64,000 bases of DNA from Scrofimicrobium sp. R131 (GTDB taxonomy: Bacteria; Actinomycetota; Actinomycetes; Actinomycetales; Actinomycetaceae). The stretch spans positions 1,922,001 through 1,986,000 of the forward strand of contig NZ_CP138335.1 of NCBI RefSeq assembly GCF_040256745.1, in the 5' to 3' direction. Shown in pieces: positions 24,986 through 32,661 of this stretch (position 1 is the stretch's first letter; each line of letters begins with the position of its first letter). The position numbers were made by a program, and so were the translations under genes. The notes beneath the pieces are model-generated. The model did not search any database. It was not told the DNA's origin and was given only the letters and a program-made list of their open reading frames with translations.

Positions 24986-25858
24986 ATGTCGTTCACCACC
25001 GAGGAAATTTTCTCCCAACCGCAGTGCTGGCGACAGGCCGCCGCCCTGCCCACCGATCATCTCCCCCAGCCCGGCCAATCCGTGGCCGTCATTGGCTGCG
25101 GCACCTCCTGGTTCATCGCCCAGGCCTACACCGCCAAGCGGGAAGCCGCGGGGCACGGGGTTTCGGATGCGTTCACCGCCACCGAGTTCCCCTACGATCG
25201 CAGCTACGATCAGATCATCTGCCTGTCCCGTTCGGGCACCACCACCGAAATCATCGACGTGATGCGCCGCCTGCAGGCCGAAGGCCGGCCCAGCCTGCTG
25301 ATCACCGCGGTGGGAGAGGGCCCGGCCGCTCCCTACGCCCGGGCCGAAGTGGTTCTCGACTTTGCCGACGAGACCTCCGTGGTTCAGACCCGGTTCGCCA
25401 CCTCCGCCCTCGCCTGGCTGCGCCACTCCCTCGGGGACGACATCGAACAGGTTGCCCGCGACGGCGAAGCAGCCCTGGCCCTCCCGCTGGAGTCGTCCTG
25501 GGTGGCAGCCGACCAGGTCACCTTCCTCGGCACCGGCTGGACCGTGGGGTTGGCCACTGAAGCCGGCCTGAAATGCCGGGAAGCAGCCCAGTTCTGGACC
25601 GAGTCCTACCCGGCCATGGAATACCGCCACGGACCCATTTCCATTGCCCAGCCCGGCCGCCTCGTCTGGGTCTTCGGTGCGGTCCCCACCGGCCTGGATG
25701 AGGATGTCGCCGAAACCGGTGCCGAATTGGTAACCTCGGACCTAGATCCGCAAGCCTTCCTGATCGTGGCTCAGCGACTGGCGGTGGCCTGGGCGGAGCG
25801 CAAGGGACTTCATCCCGACACCCCGCGACACCTGACCCGCTCGATCATCCTGTCCTAG
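24986..25858 (+). CDS. agaS: SIS-domain sugar isomerase/deaminase, AgaS-like
   Basis: 290-aa protein with two SIS domains: 'VIGCGTSWFIAQAYTAKREA' near residue 35 and 'CLSRSGTTTEIIDVM' near 80 for the first, 'FLGTGWTVGLATEAGLKCREA' and 'YRHGPISIAQP' for the second. AgaS proteins convert galactosamine-6-phosphate to tagatose-6-phosphate plus ammonia. This one is shorter than the ~385-aa E. coli AgaS, so a related aminosugar isomerase is possible; the neighbouring tagatose-type kinase and aldolase support the AgaS role. GGAGGA sits 3 nt before the ATG. First gene of the plus-strand operon. Confidence 0.75.
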   Translation: MSFTTEEIFSQPQCWRQAAALPTDHLPQPGQSVAVIGCGTSWFIAQAYTAKREAAGHGVSDAFTATEFPYDRSYDQIICLSRSGTTTEIIDVMRRLQAEGRPSLLITAVGEGPAAPYARAEVVLDFADETSVVQTRFATSALAWLRHSLGDDIEQVARDGEAALALPLESSWVAADQVTFLGTGWTVGLATEAGLKCREAAQFWTESYPAMEYRHGPISIAQPGRLVWVFGAVPTGLDEDVAETGAELVTSDLDPQAFLIVAQRLAVAWAERKGLHPDTPRHLTRSIILS

Positions 25859-25885
25859 GTCAGTACAAGCCGAGAGGCCACCCCC

Positions 25886-26758
25886 GTGAAACGAGCGATC
25901 GGGATCGATGTCGGTGGGACCAGCATCGTCGGAGCCGTAGTTGGAACCGACGGCACCTACACCGACACGTCACGCATCCCCACCCCTCGCACGGGGGCGG
26001 CCGACGTCTGCGCCGCCGTGGGACAGCTGGCCCGGGACCTGCGCCTGCGCGACCCGGACGTGGCCGACACGGTTGGGGTCTGCCTGCCCGGAATCATCGA
26101 TCAGCGGACCGGCACCGGCATCACGTCAGCCAACCTGGGCTGGGCCAACTCTCCCCTCCGAGACCTGCTGGAGGCCGCCTCGGGCCACCCGGTCCTGATC
26201 GCCCAGGACGTTCGCTCCGGCGCCATGGCCGAGGCACGCTGGGGCATCGGCCTCGATTCCTTCTACTACCTGGCCCTCGGCACCGGGCTGGGCGCGGCCA
26301 CCATTTTGGACGGACGCCCCCACTCGATCAACCCGCTGGCCGGGGAAATTGGCCAGTATCTAGTGCCAGACCCGGACACCGGCGACCTGGTCCGCCTGGA
26401 AGAACTCGTCTCCGCCACCGGCCTGATTGCCCGGGCCCGTCGCTTCGGCCTGATCGGGCCGGAAGCCGGGGCGCGCGAGGTGATTGAGCTGGGCACGGCT
26501 ACCTCCCGCCGGCTGGTGGAGGACTCGATGCGGATCCTCGGCCAAGCCCTGGCCCCCGCGCTGTTCATGCTCGGCCCCCTGCCGGTGGTGCTCGGGGGCG
26601 GCCCCTCCGGTGGCGGCTCCCTGCTGACCGAACCGCTGGCGGACGAACTGGCCCGCCAACTGCGCCCGCTTGGCGCCCAAGTTCCCGTTTTAACCGCCAA
26701 GCTGGGCGACAAGTCCCAGATGATTGGCGCGGCCGCCCTGGTCTTCACGGAGAAATAA
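25886..26758 (+). CDS. ROK-family sugar kinase (predicted GalNAc kinase)
   Basis: 290-aa ROK kinase: N-terminal phosphate loop 'AIGIDVGGTSIVGAVV', 'GVCLPGIIDQ', 'AQDVRSGAMAEARWG' (catalytic Asp), 'ALGTGLGAATILDG' and 'LAGEIGQYLVP'. The Cys-rich zinc motif (CGCxGCxE) of classical ROK glucokinases is absent and the zinc-ligand His of 'GEIGH' is Gln. Context predicts phosphorylation of the GalNAc released by the GH112 enzyme, as ROK-type AgaK does in Shewanella. GTG start with GAGAGG upstream; stop touches the next start (TAAATG). Confidence 0.8.
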   Translation: MKRAIGIDVGGTSIVGAVVGTDGTYTDTSRIPTPRTGAADVCAAVGQLARDLRLRDPDVADTVGVCLPGIIDQRTGTGITSANLGWANSPLRDLLEAASGHPVLIAQDVRSGAMAEARWGIGLDSFYYLALGTGLGAATILDGRPHSINPLAGEIGQYLVPDPDTGDLVRLEELVSATGLIARARRFGLIGPEAGAREVIELGTATSRRLVEDSMRILGQALAPALFMLGPLPVVLGGGPSGGGSLLTEPLADELARQLRPLGAQVPVLTAKLGDKSQMIGAAALVFTEK

Positions 26759-27661
26759 ATGATCTGGACCATCACCCCCAATCCCGCCATCGACGTCACC
26801 TACCGGATCCCCGAACTTCGACACGGCGAGACTCACCGGGTGAACGAGGTCCAGGTCAACCCGGGCGGGAAAGGAATCAACGTCGCCCGGGTGCTAACTC
26901 AGCTCGGCGAGGAGGCGGGGGTGAGCGGGCTGGTCGGCGGCGCCACCGGCACCCAGCTGCGCGAACTGCTGGCCGAACGCGCCCCCACCCTCATCCAGGA
27001 TTGGGTCCCGGCCCACGTGCCCACCCGCACCTCCATTGCGGTCGTCGACGACCGGGATGCCACCGTGTTCAACGAGGCCGGCGCCCCCCCCCGCCCCGAA
27101 GTTTGGCAGGAACTGCGCGGGTGGATGCGTCGGCGGATCCAGCCGGGCGACGTGGTCACCATCTGCGGGTCGCTGCCCGGGGACACCCCCGGCGACACCT
27201 ACGCGGACCTGGCCCGCACCGCGCGCGAACTGGGCGCCCACACGATCGTGGACACGTCCGGACCGGCCCTGCTGGCCGCCGCCCCCTATGCCGACCTGAT
27301 TAAACCGAACGAGGCGGAACTGCTGGTCGCCACCGGCGCCCCCACGCTGGCCGAGGCGTTGGCCCAACTGCACATTCCGGGGGCGGTGGCCCTGTCCCGC
27401 GGCGCGGACGGGATGGAACTGCACCTGGACGGGCAGACTTGGCGCGGGTGCGCCCCCGAGGTGATCGCGGGAAACCCCACCGGAGCCGGGGATGCGGCCG
27501 TGGCCGCCTGGGCCCAGTTCCTGGCGCACGGCTCCTCCGACTGGGCCGAGGGCCTTCGATCCGCCATTGCCACCTCGGCCGCGGCGGTGGCCCGACCCAC
27601 TGCCGGCGAAATAGACCCGGACCTGCGCGGCGACCTGCTCGCCCGCATCCAGATCAGCTGA
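26759..27661 (+). CDS. PfkB-family kinase, tagatose-6-phosphate / 1-phosphofructokinase type
   Basis: 300-aa PfkB kinase. N-terminal signature 'VNPGGKGINVARVLTQLG' (about 36-53) and C-terminal anion-hole/catalytic 'NPTGAGDAAVAAW' (Asp about 248) are intact; the opening 'TPNPAIDVTYRIPEL' is shared by LacC, FruK and PfkB-type phosphosugar kinases. In this operon the likely substrate is tagatose-6-phosphate made by AgaS, giving tagatose-1,6-bisphosphate. Fructose-1-phosphate is the main alternative but no fructose PTS gene is nearby. Starts directly after the ROK stop and lies 9 bp before the aldolase. Confidence 0.82.
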   Translation: MIWTITPNPAIDVTYRIPELRHGETHRVNEVQVNPGGKGINVARVLTQLGEEAGVSGLVGGATGTQLRELLAERAPTLIQDWVPAHVPTRTSIAVVDDRDATVFNEAGAPPRPEVWQELRGWMRRRIQPGDVVTICGSLPGDTPGDTYADLARTARELGAHTIVDTSGPALLAAAPYADLIKPNEAELLVATGAPTLAEALAQLHIPGAVALSRGADGMELHLDGQTWRGCAPEVIAGNPTGAGDAAVAAWAQFLAHGSSDWAEGLRSAIATSAAAVARPTAGEIDPDLRGDLLARIQIS

Positions 27662-27670
27662 AAGGAAATC

Positions 27671-28504
27671 ATGCTTGCTGATACCGCCGCCCTGGCACGC
27701 CAAGCCCGAGAGGCCGGCCAAGGCCTCGGGGCTTTCAACGTCATCCTGCTCGAACAGGCCGAGGCTTTCGTCGCCGCGGCCGAGTCCACCGGACACCCGG
27801 TGGTACTCCAGCTGAGCGAGAACGCGGTCAAGTACCACCGCGGTTCACTGGCACCCCTGGGTCGAGCCCTGGTGGCGCTGGCGGAGGGAAGTGCGGCCCC
27901 GGTGGCCGTCCACCTGGACCACGCCGAGGACACCGCCCTGTGCTACCAGGCCATTGAGCTGGGTTTCACCTCGATTATGTACGATGGCTCGAAACTGCCC
28001 GACGACGAAAACCGCCGCACTACCGCCGAAATTGTCCGCGCTGCTCACGCCGCCGGGCTCAGCGTCGAGGCGGAGCTGGGCGAGGTCGGCGGAAAAGACG
28101 GCGTTCACGCTCCCGGGGCGCGGACCGATCCGGCTGACGCCGCCCAGTTCGTGGCGGACACCGGGGTGGATCTGCTGGCAGTGGCGGTGGGCACCTCCCA
28201 CGCGATGAGCACCCGGGACGCGGTCCTCGATTTGGACCTGATTGAGCGCCTGGCAGCCGCGGTGCCGGTCCCGTTGGTGCTGCACGGTTCCTCCGGCGTC
28301 TCAGACCTCGGGATGCAGGCCGCCATTCGCGCGGGCATGGTCAAGATCAACGTTTCCACCCACCTGAACGGGGTTTTCACCCGGGCCGCCCGCGTCGAGT
28401 TGGATGCAAACCCCAAGCTCACGGACCCGCGCAAGTATCTGGGCCCCGGCTCGACCGCGATGCAGAAGGAGGCCGCCCGCCTACTGAACCTATACGCGAT
28501 CTGA
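27671..28504 (+). CDS. Class II tagatose/fructose-bisphosphate aldolase
   Basis: 277-aa zinc aldolase that splits ketose-1,6-bisphosphate to dihydroxyacetone phosphate and glyceraldehyde-3-phosphate. Motifs: 'AVHLDHAED' (Asp and Zn-His), 'GFTSIMYDGSKLP', 'EAELGEVGGKDG', 'AVGTSHA', 'LHGSSGV' and 'GMVKINVST' for phosphate binding. Length and the short 'KDG' loop are of the GatY/KbaY/AgaY group; context favours tagatose-1,6-bisphosphate. AAAGGAA precedes the ATG. Last catabolic gene before the importer genes, which have their own promoter. Confidence 0.87.
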   Translation: MLADTAALARQAREAGQGLGAFNVILLEQAEAFVAAAESTGHPVVLQLSENAVKYHRGSLAPLGRALVALAEGSAAPVAVHLDHAEDTALCYQAIELGFTSIMYDGSKLPDDENRRTTAEIVRAAHAAGLSVEAELGEVGGKDGVHAPGARTDPADAAQFVADTGVDLLAVAVGTSHAMSTRDAVLDLDLIERLAAAVPVPLVLHGSSGVSDLGMQAAIRAGMVKINVSTHLNGVFTRAARVELDANPKLTDPRKYLGPGSTAMQKEAARLLNLYAI

Positions 28505-28546
28505 TTACGATTTGACCACGATTCACACCCACCGACTAAATGCCTA

Positions 28547-28580
28547 TTGCCATCGGGCGATGATCGTTTATGATCAAAAT
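28547..28580 (+). promoter_or_regulatory. Promoter of sugar ABC importer with ATGATC repeats
   Basis: TTGCCA (28547-28552), 16-nt spacer, TATGAT (28569-28574). Two ATGATC copies (from 28559 and 28570, 11 bp apart) overlap the -10 box; ATGATCAA also occurs at 24905 upstream of agaS, suggesting a shared regulator. Leader of about 60 nt to the binding-protein start. Confidence 0.55.
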
Positions 28581-28641
28581 AAGCCTGTGGTACTCACGTA
28601 ACATCAGGACAATCTGGAGTCTCGAGGAAGAGGAAGATCAA

Positions 28642-29979
28642 ATGGCTCTGAACAAAAGGAACCTGCTGGCACTGACCGCCGTCATGTCCGCAGCTGCAAT
28701 CGGCCTGGCCGGCTGCGGTGGCTCGACCGGCGAACAGTCCAAGGAAAGCGACCAGTCCGCTCCGCCCGCCTCCGACAGTGGCGAAGCCGTCGAAATCAAC
28801 TACCTGCACCGCCTCCCCGACGGGGACGGGATGACCAAGGTGTCGGAGATCGTGGCTCGCTGGAACGAAGAGCACCCCGACATCCAGGTGACCGCCACCA
28901 AGTTTGATGGCAAGGCCGCCGAAATGATCAAGAAGCTGGAAACCGACATCGCGGCCAACAACGGCCCCTGTCTGGCCCAGCTCGGCTACGCCGAGGTCCC
29001 CGAGATGTTCGTCAAGGGCCTGACCGAGGACGTGACCGAGTACGCCGACCAGTACAAGGACAACTTCTCCGGCGCCTTCAACATGATGAAGGTGGGCGAC
29101 ACCGTCGTGGGTCTGCCCCAGGACACCGGACCCCTCGTCTACTACTACAACAAGGCTGCCTTCGAGGACCTGGGGATCCAGGTTCCCACCAACCTCGAAG
29201 AGTTCAAGACCGCAGCCAAGACCGCGGCTGACGCCGGCAAGTTCATCTCCGCCTTCCAGCCCGACGAAGCCCAGTACTGGTTGTCTGCCCAGGCAGCTGC
29301 CGCCGGTGGCTCCTGGTACAACGTGAAGGATGATGCCTGGGTGGTGACCGCTGACAGCGAAGCCTCCAAGACCGTGGCTGACTTCTGGCAGTCGATGCTG
29401 GACGACAAGACCACCACCGTCCTGGAGCGCTGGGGCGATGCCTTCGGCAAGGCGCTGGTTGACCAGCAGCTGATCGGCCACATTGGCGCCGCTTGGGAAG
29501 CTCCCCTGCTGATGGACGCGATGGCCGGCACCGACAACGAAGGCCAGTGGGCCGTCACCCAGATTCCGGATTACGGCGCGGGCGCCATGACCGGCCCCGA
29601 CGGCGGCTCCGGTGTGGCCGTGATGAAGGGTTGCGAATACCCCGAGCAGGCCATGGAGTTCAACAACTGGTTCAACACCCAGATTGACGACCTGGTCTCC
29701 CAGGGCCTCGTGGTGGCCGCCAAGGGCACCATGACCACCCCGGACAACGTGAAGGAATTCTACGGCGGCCAGGACGTCTTCGGTGAGCTGGCTCAGGCCA
29801 ACGCGAACCTGTCGGCTGACTTCGCCTACATGCCGTACTTCTCCTCGGTTGGCCCGAAGATGAGCGAGGCGGCCGCAGCCGCCGGGGCCGGCACGGGCTC
29901 CGTCGCAGATATCTTCACCGCCGCCCAAAGTGCCTCCATTCAGGCACTGAAGGACGCACAGCTCTCGGTAGCTGAGTAA
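28642..29979 (+). CDS. ABC sugar transporter, solute-binding lipoprotein
   Basis: 445-aa family 1 extracellular solute-binding protein. The start at 28642 is chosen because GAGGAAGAGGAAG lies just upstream and a clean lipoprotein signal follows: 'MALNKRNLLALTAVMS' then lipobox 'GLAGC'. After an acidic/Ser linker the periplasmic-binding fold begins ('VEINYLHRLPDGDGM'). Context makes galacto-N-biose or a related host-glycan oligosaccharide the likely ligand. A strong terminator follows before the permeases, so it can be made in excess over them. Confidence 0.88.
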   Translation: MALNKRNLLALTAVMSAAAIGLAGCGGSTGEQSKESDQSAPPASDSGEAVEINYLHRLPDGDGMTKVSEIVARWNEEHPDIQVTATKFDGKAAEMIKKLETDIAANNGPCLAQLGYAEVPEMFVKGLTEDVTEYADQYKDNFSGAFNMMKVGDTVVGLPQDTGPLVYYYNKAAFEDLGIQVPTNLEEFKTAAKTAADAGKFISAFQPDEAQYWLSAQAAAAGGSWYNVKDDAWVVTADSEASKTVADFWQSMLDDKTTTVLERWGDAFGKALVDQQLIGHIGAAWEAPLLMDAMAGTDNEGQWAVTQIPDYGAGAMTGPDGGSGVAVMKGCEYPEQAMEFNNWFNTQIDDLVSQGLVVAAKGTMTTPDNVKEFYGGQDVFGELAQANANLSADFAYMPYFSSVGPKMSEAAAAAGAGTGSVADIFTAAQSASIQALKDAQLSVAE

Positions 29980-29990
29980 CAAGTGCTAGT

Positions 29991-30029
29991 GGCGGGTCGG
30001 GGTGGCAACACTTCGACCCGCCCTTTTTT
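29991..30029 (+). terminator. Intrinsic terminator/attenuator between binding protein and permeases
   Basis: Stem GGCGGGTCG (29991-29999) / CGACCCGCC (30014-30022), 14-nt loop, then C and six T (30024-30029). Classical rho-independent form, placed inside the importer operon. Confidence 0.85.
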
Positions 30030-30053
30030 CTGACCAACCTGAGGAGGGTTCCC

Positions 30054-31010
30054 TTGTCTGCCTCCACCGTCGACACTAAGCCTCGACGCGCTAGATTCCG
30101 TTCCCGCGAAGCGCGGGACGCCCGGGTGGGTTGGGCGTTTGTCGCCCCCTTCGCCCTGGCGTTCGTCCTGGTATTTCTCATTCCCATCATCGTTTCCATC
30201 CGTCAGTCCTTCTTCCGTCAGCTCCCGTCCGGGGGCGGCGCCTACGGTGGGGGCGAACTGCTCGACACCTTCGTCGGCTGGCAAAACTACGCCGAAGTAG
30301 TTGGCAACGAGCGCTTCTGGGCGGGCATGGGCCGCGTGGTCCTGTACGCCTGCTTCCAGATTCCCGTCATGATCCTGCTGGCCCTGGGGCTGGCGCTGCT
30401 GATCGACTCGTTCATCATCAAGCGGGTGGGGGTGTTCCGCCTCGGAAACTTCCTGCCCTACGCCATTCCCGGTATCGTCGCCGCCATGGTCTGGCTGTAC
30501 CTCTACACCCCGGAGATTTCCCCGATCGTCAAGGGCCTTGAAGCCCTCGGCATGAACGTGGACTTCATGTCCAAAAACATGATGCTCCTGTCCATGGCCA
30601 ACATGACCACCTGGACCTACACCGGCTACAACATGCTGATCTTCCTGGCGGCTCTGCAGGCCATTCCGCACGACCTGTACGAGGCGGCCCGGATCGACGG
30701 CGCCACCGGCTGGCAGATCGTCTACAAGATCAAGGTGCCGCTGGTTTCCGGGGCGGCCCTCCTGGCCGTGCTGCTCTCCATCATCGGCACGATCCAGCTG
30801 TTCAACGAACCGGCGGTGATGGAGACCGCCAACCCGTGGATGGGGAAGGACTACACCCCGATGATGATGGCGTACAACACGATGATGGGGACCATCACCC
30901 CGGCCGGTGACGGTCCCGCCTCCGCCATCTCGATCACGATGGCTGTGATCGCGGGGGCCCTGGCCGTCATCTACGCCCTGCTACAAGGAAAGGTGGCGCG
31001 CAGTGAATAA
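30054..31010 (+). CDS. ABC sugar transporter permease 1 (MalF type)
   Basis: 318-aa inner-membrane permease with six predicted membrane segments and the EAA loop 'LYEAARIDGATGWQIVYKI' (about 208-226) that docks the ATPase. TTG start with GAGGAGG 6 nt upstream. It overlaps permease 2 by 8 nt. Forms the channel with permease 2; the ATP-binding subunit is not in the locus and is presumably a shared MsiK-type ATPase (family knowledge, inference here). Confidence 0.9.
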   Translation: MSASTVDTKPRRARFRSREARDARVGWAFVAPFALAFVLVFLIPIIVSIRQSFFRQLPSGGGAYGGGELLDTFVGWQNYAEVVGNERFWAGMGRVVLYACFQIPVMILLALGLALLIDSFIIKRVGVFRLGNFLPYAIPGIVAAMVWLYLYTPEISPIVKGLEALGMNVDFMSKNMMLLSMANMTTWTYTGYNMLIFLAALQAIPHDLYEAARIDGATGWQIVYKIKVPLVSGAALLAVLLSIIGTIQLFNEPAVMETANPWMGKDYTPMMMAYNTMMGTITPAGDGPASAISITMAVIAGALAVIYALLQGKVARSE

Positions 31011-31857
31011 CGTACCCCGGACGCTGCAGGCGTCGGCCCTAGCGAAGACCCTGACCTGGGTAGCGCTGATTGCCGCCCTGGTCTACTTCCTGGCCCCGAT
31101 CCTGTGGATCATCATCTCCTCAACCAAAACCAACTCGGAACTGGTCTCAACCAACGGGTTCCTGTTCGGGCAGTTCAACCTGGCCGAAAACTACGACAAG
31201 CTGATGAGCTGGACCCAGGACCTGTTCTGGCGCTGGGTCGGCAACTCCCTGCTCTACTCAACCGTGGCGGGGGTGGTCGGGACGCTGATCTCGGTCATGG
31301 CCGGCTATGGGCTGGCGAAATTCGCCTTCCCCGGACGCGGCCTCACCCTCGGTTTCATCATGGGTGGGCTGCTGATGCCGGTGGCGCTGCTGACCATCCC
31401 GCTGTACATCGTCTTCCACAACCTGGGCCTGACGAACACCATGTGGGCGATCATCATCCCGTCCTGCGTCTCCCCATTCGGGGTGTTCCTGGGCCGGGTC
31501 TACGCCGAATCCTCAGTTCCGACCGAACTGATCGAAGCGGCCCGGATCGACGGCGCCTCCGAAGCGCGGATCTTCTTCACCATGGTGCTGCGCCTGCTGG
31601 CCCCCGCCATGGTGACGATCTTCCTGTTCATCTTCGTGGCCACCTGGAATAACTTCCTGCTGCCACTAATGATGGTCTCTTCCCCGGAGATCAAACCGGT
31701 CACCCTGGGTCTGTACGGCATGATGAGTTACTTCGCTCCGCAAAAGGGCGCGGTCATGCTGGGAGCCCTCCTCGGGGTGATCCCGCTGATCATCCTGTTC
31801 CTGGGATTGCAGCGATACTGGCAATCAGGCTTGGCGGCCGGAGCCGTCAAGGGTTGA
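31003..31857 (+). CDS. ABC sugar transporter permease 2 (MalG type)
   Basis: 284-aa permease with six membrane segments and EAA loop 'LIEAARIDGASEARIFFTM' (about 170-188). GTG start inside the 3' end of permease 1, giving translational coupling. It converges with the DeoR gene 18 bp away; CGGGGTGGA (31864-31872) and TCCACCCCG (31892-31900) could form a hairpin there, but one arm is inside the DeoR coding region. Confidence 0.9.
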   Translation: MNNVPRTLQASALAKTLTWVALIAALVYFLAPILWIIISSTKTNSELVSTNGFLFGQFNLAENYDKLMSWTQDLFWRWVGNSLLYSTVAGVVGTLISVMAGYGLAKFAFPGRGLTLGFIMGGLLMPVALLTIPLYIVFHNLGLTNTMWAIIIPSCVSPFGVFLGRVYAESSVPTELIEAARIDGASEARIFFTMVLRLLAPAMVTIFLFIFVATWNNFLLPLMMVSSPEIKPVTLGLYGMMSYFAPQKGAVMLGALLGVIPLIILFLGLQRYWQSGLAAGAVKG

Positions 31858-31875
31858 TCCGCTCGGGGTGGAGGT

Positions 31876-32661
31876 TCAGACCAACTGGACTTCCACCCCG
31901 GCTGCTACCAGCTGCTCCACCCGCTCCGGATCGGCGTCCACATCGGTGATCACCAGGTCCACCTGGTTCAGGTGGCAAATCCGGACGAAAGAACGTGCCT
32001 TCAGCTTGGCCGAGGCCGCGACCACCACCACTTTGGCCGAGCTCTTCACCAGGAGCGCGTTAATCTCCGCCTCCCCGTCGTGGTGAGTGTAAGCTCCCCC
32101 CGCATCAATCGCGTTGACCCCGAGGAACAGCACGTCGATGGAGACGTCGTCCAGCACCCGGGCCGCCAGCGGGCCAATCAGTTCGTAGCTCATGGCCCGA
32201 ACCACCCCGCCGGTCAGCACCAGGCGCAGGTTCCGCCTGATCGCCAGCTCGTTGGCAATGTTGACCGCGTTGGTCACCACCACCACCTGGTGGCGTTCGT
32301 CCGAGTCCACCAGCTCCTGGCGGGTGGCCACCATCCGGGCCACCTCGGTCGTGGTCCGGCCCCCGTTGACCCCCACCACCGCGCCCGGCTCCACCAGTTG
32401 GGCCGCGCGTTCCGCGATCCGCAGCAGCGGGTCGTCCCGGTCGGCAATCTTGTACCGAAACGGGAGGTTGGTCGAGGACGGGTTCGGCGCCGCGCCCCCG
32501 CGGGTGCGCTGCAGCAGCTGCTGGGCCGCCAAATGATCCAGGTCGCGCCGGACGGTAGCCGGGGAAACTCCCAGCTCCTGCACCAGTTCGTCCACCCGGA
32601 CCGAACCGCGTTCGGTGACCAGGTCCAACAGCGCCGTCAGTCTTGCAAGTCGTTCCATCAT
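31876..32661 (-). CDS. DeoR-family transcriptional regulator (predicted aga/GNB locus repressor)
   Basis: 261-aa regulator. N-terminal winged helix 'VRVDELVQELGVSPATVRRDL' (about 21-41) and C-terminal DeoRC sugar-phosphate sensor ('GVNGGRTTTEVARM', 'VVTNAVNIANELA', 'LVLTGGVVR', 'DVLFLGVNAIDAGGAYT'). Family members bind sugar phosphates and control adjacent catabolic operons, so tagatose or galactosamine phosphates are plausible effectors. The start ATG overlaps the murB stop by 4 nt (32658-32661), so it is probably expressed with murB rather than from its own promoter. Confidence 0.85.
   Translation of the reverse strand: MMERLARLTALLDLVTERGSVRVDELVQELGVSPATVRRDLDHLAAQQLLQRTRGGAAPNPSSTNLPFRYKIADRDDPLLRIAERAAQLVEPGAVVGVNGGRTTTEVARMVATRQELVDSDERHQVVVVTNAVNIANELAIRRNLRLVLTGGVVRAMSYELIGPLAARVLDDVSIDVLFLGVNAIDAGGAYTHHDGEAEINALLVKSSAKVVVVAASAKLKARSFVRICHLNQVDLVITDVDADPERVEQLVAAGVEVQLV

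Noticed and set aside
26759-27661. Simple fructose-1-phosphate kinase of a fructose PTS
   Set aside because: No PTS genes nearby; the operon with AgaS and the class II aldolase fits tagatose-6-phosphate better, though specificity is unproven.
31864-31900. Hairpin as bidirectional terminator between permease 2 and the DeoR gene
   Set aside because: One arm lies within the DeoR coding sequence and no T-run follows; could be chance in GC-rich DNA.
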